Positions 1 to 11,379 of a DNA stretch of 64,000 nucleotides are shown here, one piece after another. Origin of the DNA: Halicephalobus mephisto (taxonomy: Eukaryota > Nematoda > Chromadorea > Rhabditida > Panagrolaimidae). A program made the position numbers and the translations under genes. The notes below the pieces were generated by a model. The model searched no databases, was not told the DNA's origin, and worked only from the letters and a program-made list of their open reading frames with translations. The stretch lies in NCBI GenBank assembly GCA_009193035.1, contig SWDT01000483.1:157216-221215 (forward strand), given 5' to 3'. Within the stretch, counting starts at the first letter, position 1; each line of letters begins with the position of its first letter.

Positions 1-960
1 AAAGCCTGATCCGTCTCTTGTATTTTGTGTCCGGTCTATTGTTCGAATTCGTTTTGTTTGTCTATCTGTGAACCCGCTTCTAGATCTAGGAAATAGATAT
101 TAGATCAGTAACTTTAAGATCACTAATGCCAAATTCACTATGTAAATATTTTTGAACAAAGCATCGTTAAAAGATAAAGGATCTTGAAGATCGTAATTTG
201 TATGTATATTATATATACAATTAAGCTGATCTGTTTGTAAAAGTTCTTCTAGATCCCGTAAATGAGTATTTAATTACTAAATCTGGAAATACTCATGTTA
301 AATTCGCTTAGTAAATGCTTTAAATATAGTGGAAGATATATCCTTAAATATTGTGATTTATTTGCCTTATGAGTATAATTTCGTTTGTGGATCTTTTTCT
401 AAACTCGGTAAATAAGTACTTGATAGGTATCTCTGAGAACTATAGTACTAATTCACATCATAAATGTTTCAGTTGAAGTAATGTCAGGAGTTATGTGATC
501 TTAGGGATTGTAGGTGCTATATATTTCATATATATAGTTGATTCTCCGTTTGCAAGTTTCACACTCGGTAAACAAGTACTTGATAAGGAACTCTGAGAAC
601 TATAATACTAATTCACATCATAAACGTTTCAGATGAAGTAGTATCAAGAGTTATGTGATCTTAGGGATTGTAGGTGTTATATATTTCATATATAGAGTTG
701 ATTCTCTGTTTGCAAGTTGCACACTTGGTAAACAAGTACTTGATAGATATCTCTAAGAACTATAGTACTAATTCACATCACAAATGTTTGAAACAGCACT
801 CTTGTATGATATAATCCTAAAGAACATAACTTCCATATTTTAATCTTTATACTTAAATCTTTAAGATCATTCACACGTACTTCAGAATGTAACTTCCCAC
901 TCAAGCGTATTTTCACTTAAAGCTTAAATTTTTCTGAGCATCCCAATTGGATTGACCCGA
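1..960. repeat. ~160-bp tandem repeat array (left copy)
   Basis: Degenerate head-to-tail units recur about every 150-160 bp; a landmark related to CACTCGGTAAACAAGTACTT starts near 251, 401, 561 and 721. Each unit also carries a GTGATCTTAGGGATTGTAGG segment and a run of ATATAT. The array ends in a distinct tail (about 785-950) containing GAAACAGCACTCTTGTATGA. The same units and tail recur at 4800-5510 in the same orientation, on the other side of the hemopexin gene. No coding potential is visible. Confidence 0.85.
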
Positions 961-1354
961 AGAACTCTGTATTGTCTTTCCTGATTGTTTCAACCATCTT
1001 TTTTGTTTCAAGAAGTTACAATTGCGCATTTTGGCGGTGATGCGAGTCAAATCTGTGCGTAAATCCCATCGTCACAATCAGAATCGTCTTAGACGGGAAA
1101 TGCACTTTTCTTTTAGTTATTGTTTCGTTTAGTTGACCGATGTCCAGACTTGCAACAAATTTTTTCGGACATCCGAGGTTTACAAAAATTAAAATCTCTT
1201 AACTTGCAAAATTTTTCATTCATGAACGCGATTTTCGTTTTGTAATGTCTCCGCTCAAGTACTGTGGTTATTTCAGGCAGTCTTGGCCGCGAAACGATCG
1301 AACTTGTTTGTAATTACTGTAGGCACCTTCGACTTGAGTTTTGACCTTTTCAAA

Positions 1355-4046
1355 ATGTTCCGATTCCTGTGGATAGGATTTGCCCTCGGGGCTTTGAATG
1401 CCCTAGGACAAGTTCCCGAAGAAAAAATTCGTTTAAGAGTTTTTTTTGACGATGAGGTAAATATTTATTAAAATTAAATAATTCTTGATTACTGTAGTTT
1501 GAATCTTTGAACAACTCCATGATGCTAGAACGACAGTTTGCTGTTGTGGATGGAGAAAAAATTTTACTTCCTAAAAAAATCCCAAAGTTGTCTTGGAAAG
1601 AAAAAGAAGCCTTGATTCTGGCCAGTGGGACCAAGATGGAGGAGATTCTGGAGCGGAAGAAAACAAGACGACAGAGGGTTTCTAGGAAACTCGGTGAGTT
1701 AATTTTAAGTTACTACAATAAAAACACTATGTAAAAAGTATTACTTTCCGCTTCAGTAACAAATGCAAGAGTCACTATTACGTGTGATTTTCGTAATAAT
1801 TGTTAACTTTGACAAATAATGTAATACGATTATGTTCTTCGTCAATATTTGGCAATTGTAATGAAAACTGCATTTGTTATGAAAAATTATAGTATTCGAT
1901 GTAAGTTACATCGAACGTTATACAAAGATTACGAGGTGTTTGGTGACGAAATACCACACGAAGATTATGAGATATTTCGTGACGAAATCTAATGTACTCA
2001 TGATGATTTTCATAAAGATCTTGTACGTGTCATGAAAACTATATTTGTTATGAAACATCATAACATGTAGAATAAGTCACATTGAACGTCACGAAGATTA
2101 TGAGATATTTCGTGACGAAATACCACACAATCGTAGTAATTTTCATGAATGTTTGGTATTTGTAACGAAAATCGCATTTGTTATGGAAAGGCATAATATT
2201 GGATATGTTACGGTCTTTTCTTTATGATAAAAATGCAAAAAACGCTCATTAAATCAGAATTCATTTAAATTTAAAAGTGATTGTCTGATTCCAGTATTCA
2301 AGAAGCGACGATCGCTTTCTGATGCTCCATGGCGTCGTCGAGAAGTCCTGGGTCCCCCGAAACCCAAAGGACCTCCCGTTGCTGCTGATGTTCATCAATG
2401 TCCTGCGAAAATCGACGCTGTTACCCAAGGTTAGAATCTTTTTGATTATCTACATTTAGAATAATTTGTATTTTTTAAAGTTATCTAGAATCTTCCAAAA
2501 TTCAACAGAACTTTCTGGAGTACAATCGAAGATTCTGATATCTTTAAGAATTTCATAGAAGATTTTGAAACTTAAAATTTTTAAAGCAATCAAAAGTTGG
2601 AAATTCTAAGTTTCTAAAAAACTAAAAATTTGTCTCGAGACCACTTCGTGACAATGATATTGTTGATTTTTATAATACAGTGGAACTTGGATGTAAAATA
2701 CCCCCGGTATAACATATCTCTTGTTGTAGTATACAGTATGGATGAGGGAGTTTGGTTAATCTGTCTTCAAAGTTACCTCTTCTATGATATATCCTTTCTT
2801 ATAACATATGCTTTGCCCGATCTCAAGGGGGGTATCTTATATCCAAGTTCTACTGTATTATGATTGTTAAATTGAACAAGATCCTCTTCCAGCCCATAAC
2901 CATAGAACCTACGTATTTGCCGGAGAATATGTCTACCAAGTTTTCCGTGACAGAGACGGACTCCAACAAAAATCGGCTTTCTTGATCACGGACATGTTCC
3001 CGGCAGGTCCTCGGAGGGTTTCTGCTGCCCTAACTAACCTCAGAAGTTCGGTTACGGTATTGGTTGAATACAACACTGTCTATAGATTCAGATGGAGTAA
3101 AAAAAATCAACGATTTTATGTGAGTTTTTGATTATGCAACATTTGTGTCCCAAACAGTCATGTTCCAATTTTAACAACTTTAATTCAGAAGTTGAAAAAC
3201 CACTTTAGGTGAATTTTTACTTTTTATAAGGATTTCCAAGATTAAATCTTAGATATTCTTAAAACTAAGAGTTAGTCTGTGGAATGTAGGTTTCTGGAGG
3301 CTAACTATGGGTTCTGATTTCATATACAGAATTTACGAGTTAGATTACGTTAATATAATCACTCTTTGTTCAGTTGTGATTGCAGAATTGGATTACATAC
3401 GTATGGGGACACAAATACTTGGGACACAAATAATTGGAACACAAATACTTGGGACACAAATACTTGGGACACAAATACTTGGGACATAAATCTGGGACAT
3501 AAATAATTGGAACGTAAATACTTGGGACACAAATACTTGGGACACATATCTGGGCATAAATAATTGGAACGTAAATGTTTGGAACACAATACCTGAACTA
3601 TAATTGTTATACAATCAGAGTTTTTATTTGATAGAAATCTTTGATGGATTAATTTTAGCTTGCTCGAAAGAGTCCTCAACGACTTGATCGAAATGTGACT
3701 TTTTTGCCCAAGTTGGCCTTCCAGTGGTCCGATGGAAACATGATCCTTACTGACGGTACTCAATTCGCTACTTACGATCCTTATTGGAATATCGCCACTT
3801 TTACCGGCCGAACAAATGATTACTTCCCAGGGATCCCCTCAGGGGCCGTCGGGCTTGTCCACGACGGAGGCGACACTTATCTCTGGCTCAACGAACGTGC
3901 TAACGTTATCGTATGTTTTTGTTTTTTAAATTATTATTTTCAACAATCTTCAGGTATACAACATGAAAAAATTCAGAATCGACCAAGAATATCCAGTCAG
4001 GATAAACGACTATGTGGCTTGTCTGTCCAATTACAAGAAGACCTAG
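1355..4046 (+). CDS. Secreted hemopexin-fold protein, 6 exons, 334 aa
   Basis: Exons: 1355-1456, 1498-1693, 2295-2429, 2893-3119, 3659-3910, 3954-4046; all junctions keep phase. Residues 1-20 form a hydrophobic signal peptide (MFRFLWIGFALGALNA). Residues 35-130 are basic, with dibasic clusters (KKTRRQR, KKRR, WRRR) that resemble processing sites. Residues 135-327 match a hemopexin four-blade propeller: Cys135 followed by PAKIDAVT, a blade motif YVFAGEYVYQV, later blades with FPGIPSGAV, and a closing Cys327 expected to form the family's disulfide. No metalloprotease HExxH motif is present, so this is a stand-alone propeller, not a matrix metalloprotease. Likely role, by inference: extracellular protein or matrix binding. 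A TTTCAG at 1271-1276 could be a trans-splice acceptor for the leader. Poly(A) signals lie at 4247 and 4274. Confidence 0.85.
1735..2235. repeat. Intronic dispersed repeat rich in TTTCGTGACGAAAT
   Basis: Intron 2 of the hemopexin gene holds repeated blocks such as GAGATATTTCGTGACGAAAT (twice) and TTTGTTATGAAA. Block order resembles the repeat at 31370-31995 in a pkc-1 intron (CAGTAA, then CACTATTAC or CATTACTG, then GTGATTTTCGT). This suggests one dispersed family with internal tandem copies. Confidence 0.6.
2676..2857. mobile_element. MITE-like element with ~30-bp terminal inverted repeats
   Basis: The left end (2676-2705) starts TACAGTGGAACTTGGATGTA. The right end (2828-2857) is its inverted counterpart and reads TACAGTAGAACTTGGATATA on the minus strand. 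Both ends then run into a CCCCC/GGGGG block. The unit is ~182 bp, has no transposase, and starts and ends at TA. A TA target plus CAGT(G/A)GAAC termini fits the pogo/Tigger branch of Tc1/mariner; that family assignment is inference. It lies inside intron 3 of the hemopexin gene. Confidence 0.8.
3403..3598. repeat. 15-bp minisatellite in an intron
   Basis: About a dozen copies of GGGACACAAATACTT and variants (GGAACGTAAATACTT, GGGACATAAAT). The 15-bp period keeps frames open on both strands, producing artificial GTQIL-type repetitive peptides. It sits in intron 4 of the hemopexin gene; I do not treat it as coding. Confidence 0.85.
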
Positions 4047-4246
4047 ACACGCCATTAAAGAATTCAAAAAACGTGTTTTCCCGGTTTTGTAGCCCCATTA
4101 GATCAAATTGCCGGATACTTGCCATTTTATTTTATTCATCTTTTAGGAATCTATTTTATTTCGTTGAAGGTCTTTCACGTCATTTTCACTGTCGTTTCGT
4201 CAAACTACTACAGGATTATTGTTATCGTTGTTCTTTCATTAAATCC

Positions 4247-4279
4247 AATAAAGGCTTCCAACTACAGTAAATCAATAAA
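4247..4279 (+). terminator. Poly(A) signals of the hemopexin gene
   Basis: AATAAA occurs at 4247-4252 and again at 4274-4279, about 200-230 bp past the stop codon at 4044-4046. Either could direct 3'-end formation; transcript data would decide. Confidence 0.55.
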
Positions 4280-4299
4280 AATAGTTATGTAATGAACAT

Positions 4300-4700
4300 A
4301 AAAAACTACTGTCACGAAATCGTCCAAGATCATGGCGAAGTCGCTCAATCCTAAGCGCAAGTGGAATTTTGCATCAAAAACGGAGATTAAATTGATGATC
4401 ATCATGAAGACTGCTTAGTCTTGAGCATATGTGGGATTTTGCGTCAAAAGTAGTCGAAGATAAAAGCGAAATCAGCTCTTGTTGTAGAGTCGATGAAGAT
4501 AACTTAGTTTTCAGCATATATAGGATTTTGTCCCAAAAGTTATTAAATAGAGAACATCAAATCATATTGTACAGTCACTGATTATCATGGCGAAGTTGTG
4601 TAAACCTAAGTGTATGTGAAATTTCGCGCCGAAAATAACCTGAGAATGAAGTTGACTTCCATGATGAAGTCGTTAAAATACCGCAACAAGATTGTTCATT
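4300..4700. repeat. Degenerate ~115-bp repeat containing ATCATGGCGAAGTCG
   Basis: Roughly four diverged units share a GATCATGGCGAAGTCG-like start and a GTGGAATTTTGCATC or GTGAAATTTCGCGCC-like segment. The same order of motifs (GATCATTGCGAAGTCG, then GTGAAATTTCGCATT) builds the 103-bp satellite at 26690-27390, so the two arrays are probably related. Confidence 0.55.
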
Positions 4701-4799
4701 CATAAACGCAGTAATTTCTCAATTAGTTGTCTGCTATTTCGAAAAACAAAGAACATACTTGAATCGCAGCACTATGCTAATCATGTTTTCAATCTTTGA

Positions 4800-5510
4800 T
4801 CTCTTAGGAAACTCTTGTCCATCTCGTCTCCGAAATACCGATTAATCTTGATTCATCTTCTATTATTAGTTCCAGGGACTGATTTAATTGTGAATAGAAT
4901 ATGTATCTACATAAAGAATTCTATTATATGTATCGGATTCATCTTCCTTGTAGAATCTCTTGTAGATCTGGGGAAAAGATACTTGATGAATAGCTCTAAG
5001 AATTCCAATATCAAATGTACTTTGTAAACGTTTCAGATGAAGTAGTGTCAGGAGTTATGTGATCTTAGGGATTGCAGTTGTCATATATTCCATATATATA
5101 GTTGATTCTCCGTTTGCAAGTTTCACACTCGGTAAATAAGTACTTGATAAGGAACTCTGAAAACTCTAATACTAATTCACATCATAAATATTTCAGATGA
5201 AGTAGTATCAAGAGTTATGTGATCTTAGGGATTGTAGGTGTTATATATTTCATATATATAGTTGATTCTCCATTTGCAAGTTTCACACTCGGTAAACAAG
5301 TACTTGATAGATATCTCTAAGAACTACAATACTAATTCACATCATAAATGTTTGAAACAGCACTCTTGTATGATATAATCCTAAAGAACGTAACCTCTAT
5401 ATATTTAATCTTTATACTCAAATCTTTAAGATCATTCACACGTACTTCAGAATGTAACTTCCCATTCAAGTGTATCTTTATTCAAACATAGGCTCAATTA
5501 ACAAGAACAT
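4800..5510. repeat. ~160-bp tandem repeat array (right copy)
   Basis: Same units as 1-960, in direct orientation, with CACTCGGTAAATAAGTACTT landmarks near 5125 and 5285 and the same tail (GAAACAGCACTCTTGTATGA) after 5345. The tail matches the left copy at about nine in ten bases by eye. The hemopexin gene therefore lies between two direct copies. Confidence 0.85.
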
Positions 5511-5630
5511 TGAAGTTGAATCACTTTCTGATTTTTCAGAAGACCGACCTTTATTTTGTTTACGATTTTTTTATTTATTCAACAAATAAAGTAATCGGGA
5601 TTTAATGGGTTACTGTATGAAAAATGCTTT

Positions 5631-7162
5631 TTAGAATCTGGTGGTTATGATGGTGACCCCTCCAGCAGTGCAGCCGTTGGAGCATTCTTCGGGTTCTTCT
5701 TCGATCGGGGCGGTTTCTCGGAAACTGCCTGGTCTGAAGAACCCTGAGTTCCCGAACCTGGGGGAGTGTTGAGAGAGTCTTCGTTTTTGGTAGTCGTTGT
5801 CTGAATCGCTGGAATCAGAAGATTCAGATTTCTCGAGAGATTTCTTCTTCTTTAGGATTTTCTTGTCTTCGCTTCCAGAACTGAAGTTGAAGTTCCCCGG
5901 AGGGGTCTTCAAGGCACAAGGGGCCGAGAACCTTCGTCCCTTCAGGACTTCCTTCTTCGGCTCCTCTTCAGAAGACTTCTCGACGGGAGAGCTTCTGTCC
6001 TCCTTCTTCATCTTGATAGAGTAGGTCCTGGGTCTGACGAAGGTGTCCGGGGGTCCTTGCTGGAGTCACAATATTATTACAAAAGTTAAAAAATGATTTT
6101 TGTTACGAAATCGTCCTGACATAAATTTCTACAATTTCTTAGAATTTCCAATTTGGATGATTCTAAAAGTTTCTACTGAATCCTGGAAGATTTTTAAAAA
6201 ATTTTCAAATTTTATTGTCATAAATGTAAAAATTAAAAAATGAATTTTTTACGAAATGGTCCCGACACGAATTTCTGGGTTTTCAGAAATATTTAGTTTT
6301 AAATATTAATTATGAGTTTTTCGTATTTTTTGAGACATTTTGAATATATTTTATTTTTAAAAAATGAATTTCTTGAGAAATGGTCCCGACACGAACTTTT
6401 GGGTTTTCAGAAATATTTAATTTTAAATATCAATTATGGATTTTTCGTGTTTTTTGAGACATTTTGAATATATTTTATTTTAAAAAAAATGAATTTCTTG
6501 AGAAATGGTCCTGACACAAATTTCTGGATTTTCAGAAATATTTAGTTTTAAATATTAATTATGGATTTTTCGTGTTTTTTGAGACATTTTGAATATATTT
6601 TATTTTAAAAAATGAATTTCTTGAGAAATGGTCCCGACACGAATTTTGAGAAATATTTAATTTTAAATATCAATTATGAACTTTTCGTGTATTTTGAGAC
6701 ATTTTGAATATATTTTATTTTAAAAAATGAATTTTTCACAAAATAGTCCCGACAAGAATTTTCAGAAATATTTAATTTTAAATATTAATTATGAGTTTTT
6801 CCTAGATTCTGAAGTACCCCGAGAATTTCTCCAAGACTTTAGAAACTTCCAAAAATTCTAATTTTATTCAAAAACGGAAAGTTTTCGCTCCATTGAATTT
6901 GAAAAAAATTATTTCCTTTTTATTTAAAAAAATAAAAGTAATAAATTTTTCGTCATTTACGTGACTTTAATTAAAATTTTAAAATTAAACTTACCGCTCC
7001 TACAGTAATATTCAAAGAATGTCTTCGTTGTTTCAGATTTTGAACAGGAACATTGTCGCTCGTGCCTGCTTTCGAAAGTTCCGTTTTGCTTCTGAATTCC
7101 GGATTTCTGTTCATCTGCACGAAATCCCCCATCATCCCGATCAGTGCATCTTTGAGACCCAT
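5631..7162 (-). CDS. Unrecognised Ser/Lys/Arg-rich protein, 2 exons, 198 aa
   Basis: Exon 1 is 7162-6995 and exon 2 is 6059-5631, joined in phase 0 across a repeat-filled 935-bp intron (donor GTAAGT, acceptor CTCCAG). I do not recognise a family. The protein is polar and probably largely disordered, with no signal peptide or membrane segment. It has three R-R-x-S motifs (Ser49, Ser101, Ser152), the classic site for basophilic kinases such as PKA and compatible with 14-3-3 binding; the second reads RRFSAP. An acidic serine run lies at 134-146, a KKKK cluster at 126-129, and a Cys pair at 182 and 186 near the C-terminus. Codon use is richer in GC than the flanking DNA, which supports real coding sequence. 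Function unknown. Confidence 0.7.
6240..6800. repeat. ~124-bp tandem repeat in an intron
   Basis: Five units, with the landmark GGTCCCGACACGAA (or a close variant) near 6258, 6382, 6507, 6630 and 6745. Each contains AGAAATATTTAATTTTAAAT and a GAGACATTTTGAATATATTT stretch. It occupies most of the intron of the Ser/Arg-rich gene. Confidence 0.85.
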
Positions 7163-7199
7163 TTTGAGCTTACTGTTGGTAGATTTCCTAAGCTTATGT

Positions 7200-7640
7200 A
7201 ATTTAGAAATTAAAAAAAATGATTTTTACAAAGTGGTCCCGAAACGATTTTTTCTGAAAATTATTTAGAAATTAAAAAAAGTAATTTTTATAAAATGGTC
7301 TCGGAGCGATTTTTTTTGAAAATTATTTAGAAATTTTAAAAAGTGATTTTTACAAAATGGTCCCGAAACGATTTTTTTTGAAAATTATTTTAAAATTAAA
7401 AAAAGCAATTTTTACAAAATGGTCCCGAAACGATTTTTTCTAAAAATTATTTTAATATTAAAAAAAGTAATTTTTACAAAGTGGTCCCGAAACGATTTTT
7501 TTTGAAAATTATTTTAAAATTAAAAAAAGCAATTTTTACAAAATGGTCCTGAAACGATTTTTTTTGAAAATTCTAAATTTCAGAATTATTTTAAAATTTT
7601 AAAAAATGATTTCTGCAAAATGGTCCCAAAGCGAATTTTT
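7200..7640. repeat. 62-bp tandem repeat with GGTCCCGAAACGATTTTT
   Basis: The GGTCCCGAAACGA landmark recurs every 62 bp (near 7236, 7298, 7360, 7422, 7484, 7546), with a last diverged copy near 7623. It starts about 40 bp upstream of the start codon of the minus-strand Ser/Arg-rich gene, so it occupies that gene's promoter side. Confidence 0.85.
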
Positions 7641-8009
7641 AAAAATTTTTTAAAATTCAACATTTTAAAATTTTGGAAATCTTCAAAATTTATTAAAAAT
7701 AAAAATTGAAAGAACAAAGTCACGCGAAATTGATTTGGCCAAAAAAATTTTTGAACCTAAATTGACAGACTTTCCTTTTTCAAACCAATCATCACCTCAG
7801 GGCCTGAATCGGAACAGGGAACTAATAAATAAAAAAATCGATGCAATAAATTTTCTCAAAATTTTTTCAAAGAAATTTTTTAATAATTGTATTAAACTAA
7901 AAACAAATTAAACTTTTAAATTCAATTGAAATTTTCCAAAAATAAATTGAAAGATTCAATAACCAAGATACTTGTCAAAAAATGAATCAAACATCACATG
8001 GTAGTCCAG

Positions 8010-8760
8010 CTCCTCCTCAGATAGTTATTTTTGGTCTTTTTTGAGGGTTGATTTCGAAATTTGGTCCTGCCGAGAAAAAAACAAATTGTTTTTGATTAGA
8101 AATTTGGTTACTGTATAGTGAAAAAAATAAATTAGAAATTATTCGTGCTGGGACCAGTACCTCCTCAGATAGTTATTTTTGGTCTTTTTTGAGGGTTGAT
8201 TTCGAAATTTGGTCCTGCCGAGAAAAAAAACTTAAATCGTTTTTAGACTAAGAATTGGTACTGTATACTGAAAAAAAATAAATTAGAAATTATTCGTGCT
8301 GGGACCAGTACCTCCTCAAATGAGGTTATTTTTGGTCTTTTTTGAGGGTTGATTTCGAAATTTGGTCCTGCCGAGAAAAAAACAAATTGTTTTTGATTAG
8401 AAATTTGGTTACTGTATAGTGAAAAAAATAAATTAGAAATTATTCGTGTTGGGACCGGCACCTCTTCAAAGGAGGTTGTTTTTTTATCTTTTTGAGGGTT
8501 GATTTCGAAATTTGGTCCTGCCGAGAAGAAATTGAATTGTTTTTGATTGGAAATTTGGTTACTGTATATTAAAAAAAAATAAATTAGAAATTATTCGTGC
8601 TGGGACCGGCACCTCTTCGAATGAGGCTATTTTTGGTCTTTTTGAGGGCTGATTTCGAAATTCGGTCTCGCCACGAAAGATGTTTGATTCACTTTTGGAC
8701 TAAGAATTAATTACTGTATACTAAAAGGAATTAAGAAAACCAGTTATCAAAGAGTAAAGT
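8010..8760. repeat. ~150-bp tandem repeat with TTTGAGGGTTGATTTCGAAA
   Basis: Five units; the landmark GAGGGTTGATTTCGAAA falls near 8043, 8191, 8344, 8494 and 8644. Units also carry GGTCCTGCCGAGAAAAA and ATTATTCGTGCTGGGACC. No open frame of interest. Confidence 0.85.
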
Positions 8761-11140
8761 AGAAATTATTCCTGGTGAGATCGACTCTCCCCAATTTGTG
8801 TGATTTTGATTTTTTTAAGGACAGATTTCGAAATTTGGTCTTGACAAAAATAAAATAATTTTTTTAATAAAAAAGTTCAAATAAAAAAATAAATTAACAA
8901 TTATTTCAAAACCGAAATTTTCTTTTTTTTGCAAAATTTACTAAATATATTTTTTAATTTTTAGTTTTAACAAAAATGAATAATAATTTTTTAATTAAAA
9001 AAACAAAAAATTCAATGAAAAAACGAATTGAACAATAATCATTTCAAAACCGGAATTTTTTGCAAAATTTACTAAATATATTTTTTAATTTTTAGTTTTA
9101 ACAAAAATGAATAATAATTATTTTTTTAATAAAAAAGTTTAAATAAAAAAATAAATTAACAATTATTTCAAAATCGAAATTTTTTTTTACGAAATTTACT
9201 AAATAAATTTTTTAATTTTTAGTTTTAACAAAAATGAATAATAATTTTTTAATTAAAAAAAAATTTGTTGTTCAAGAAAAACATTTCGATTTAACAGACT
9301 GTTGAAACTGTCCAAATAAAGAGGTTTGTTTTGGCTAGACACAAAACCGGTATTATTCATTTTTGATTAAAAAAAATAAAAAATCAAAAAAATTAGAAAA
9401 TTGAAGAAATTTAAAAATTAAAATCGAAAAATTTTTTAAAAATTGAAAAAATTAGAAAATTTTTAAATTTAAAAAATTAAAGACATTTTCAAATTTTTAA
9501 AATTGAAAAAATTAGAAAATTTAAAAAAATTGGAGAAATTGAAAAAATTAGAAAATTTAAAAACTAAAGAAATTTAAAAATTTAAATTTAAAAATTTTTA
9601 AAATTTAAAAAAGTTTGAAAGTGAAAAAAGTGAAAAAATTGACAAACTTTTATATTTTTTTAAATTCGAAATTTAATTTTCTTTTCGATCAAATCGAGAC
9701 CAATTTTTAATTAAAAATTATTTTTGCATTTTTTTTAATTTTTAAAATTTGGATTTTTTGGACTAATTGGATCAACCAATTTTTTTATTTTGAAGAGATT
9801 TATCAATTTTTGTTTTATTGAAAAATTGAAAAATGAAATTTGACCTTGAAGAAATCACAAAAAAAAACCAGATTCAATTTTGATTTTTTAAAACAGCTGA
9901 TGTGAAAAAAAATTTATTTGTGCACCATTGTAACGGTTACTGTAATTGTTTACTTAGTCCATCGATTGGTAAATAAAATTATATCATTATATTTAAAATT
10001 TTTTTGTTGTAAATTTATAAAATTTGTTTTAAAACGAATTTTGGAATTTTCCACTTGAGACCAGAACAGAAAAAAATTACTTTTTTAAGAATTTAGTAAT
10101 TTTGGAATTATATTGTTAAACAAATTAAAATTTATTTTATGAAATTTGTCTCGAAACGAATTTTGGAATTTTCCACTTGAAACCAGGAAAGAAAAAAATT
10201 TACTTTTTTTAATGATTTAGTAATTTTGGAATTATATTGTTTAAAAAAATTAAAATTTATTTTATAAAATTTGTCTTGAAACGAATTTTGGAATTTTCCA
10301 CTTGAGACCAGAAAAGAAAAAATTACTTTTTTAAGAATTTAGTAATTTTGGAATTGTACTATTAAAAAAATATTAAAACTTATTTTATAAAATTTGTCTC
10401 GAAACGAATTATTTTTAATTTTCCACTCGAGACCAGAAAAGAGAAAAATTACTTTTTTAAGAATTTAGTAATTTTGGAATTATATTGTTAAACAAATTAA
10501 AATTTATTTTATAAAATTTGTCTCGAAACGAATTATTTTTAATTTTCCACTCGAGACCAGAAAGTAAAGAATTTTATGACTTTTTTAAATTATTCCAAAA
10601 ATTTTTAAATTTTTAATTACAGTATTTTTTAAAAAGATTAACATAATTTAAAAATTTTAAATACTCCCGAAGAGAATTTTTGAAACTTCCTAGTTGAGAC
10701 CAAAGATCGTGGAATTTTGCATTTTCGTAATTTTTTTAAATTTTAAAAATTATTAAATTTAAAAAAATGTTTAATTTAAAAAAATTATTTTATAAAAATT
10801 ATTTAAAGAAAATTATTAAATTTTAAAAAATATTAAATTTTAAAATTATTTAATTTTTAAAAAATGTTTAATTTTAAAAAAATTATTTTATAAAAATTAT
10901 CAAATTCAAAAAAATGTTTAATTTTTAAAATTATTTAATTTTATAAATTATTTAATTTTTAAAAAATGTTTAATTTTAAAAAAATAATTTTATAAAAATT
11001 ATCAAATTCAAAAAAATGTTTAATTTTATAAATTATTTAATTTTTAAAAAATAATTTTATAAAAATTATTAAATTCAAAAAAATGTTTAATTTTTAAAAT
11101 TATTTAATTTTTAAAAAATGTTTAATTTTTAAAATTATTT
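8760..11140. repeat. AT desert with degenerate tandem repeats
   Basis: Mostly A/T low complexity. Two blocks stand out: 8860-9260 (units with TTAGTTTTAACAAAAATGAA) and 10000-10580 (period about 125 bp, landmark TTTTCCACTTGAGACCAG followed by TTGTCTCGAAACGAATT). From 10740 to 11140 it is simple TTTAATTTTTAAA-type sequence. I see no gene. Confidence 0.7.
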
Positions 11141-11169
11141 AATTTTTAAAAATTACTGTAATTTAAAAA

Positions 11170-11350
11170 TCTGTTAAAAATGAGCTGCTTTTTTACAGAA
11201 AAATTGATTTTTTTGAATCGAGTCCGCAAAGCATTTGACGGTGAGTGCTTGACAACCATTGCCTGTGGCAAGCTTTGACGAAGAAAAGTCCAGAGAAAGG
11301 TCCGTTTTTCCTTTGTCGCCACTGTCAACCAGAGAAATGAGTGCTGCCGT
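11170..11350. other. Mixed-composition island in the AT desert
   Basis: About 180 bp of normal complexity (for example GACGGTGAGTGCTTGACAAC and CTGTCAACCAGAGAAATGAG) inside several kb of A/T runs. No long open frame or splice pattern convinces me. It could be a conserved regulatory element of the divergent pair (Ser/Arg-rich gene and pkc-1), a noncoding RNA, or unrelated unique DNA. Confidence 0.3.
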
Positions 11351-11379
11351 TGACGACGTGAAATTTTTCTTTTTTTTTT

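Noticed and set aside
3307..3763. Open frames on both strands with GTQIL or VFVSQ repeats
   Set aside because: They come from a 15-bp minisatellite whose period is a multiple of three, inside a hemopexin gene intron.
245..5300. LTR retrotransposon (direct repeats flanking an internal region)
   Set aside because: The flanks are multi-unit ~160-bp arrays, and the interior is an intron-containing hemopexin gene with no gag or pol, primer-binding site or TG...CA ends.
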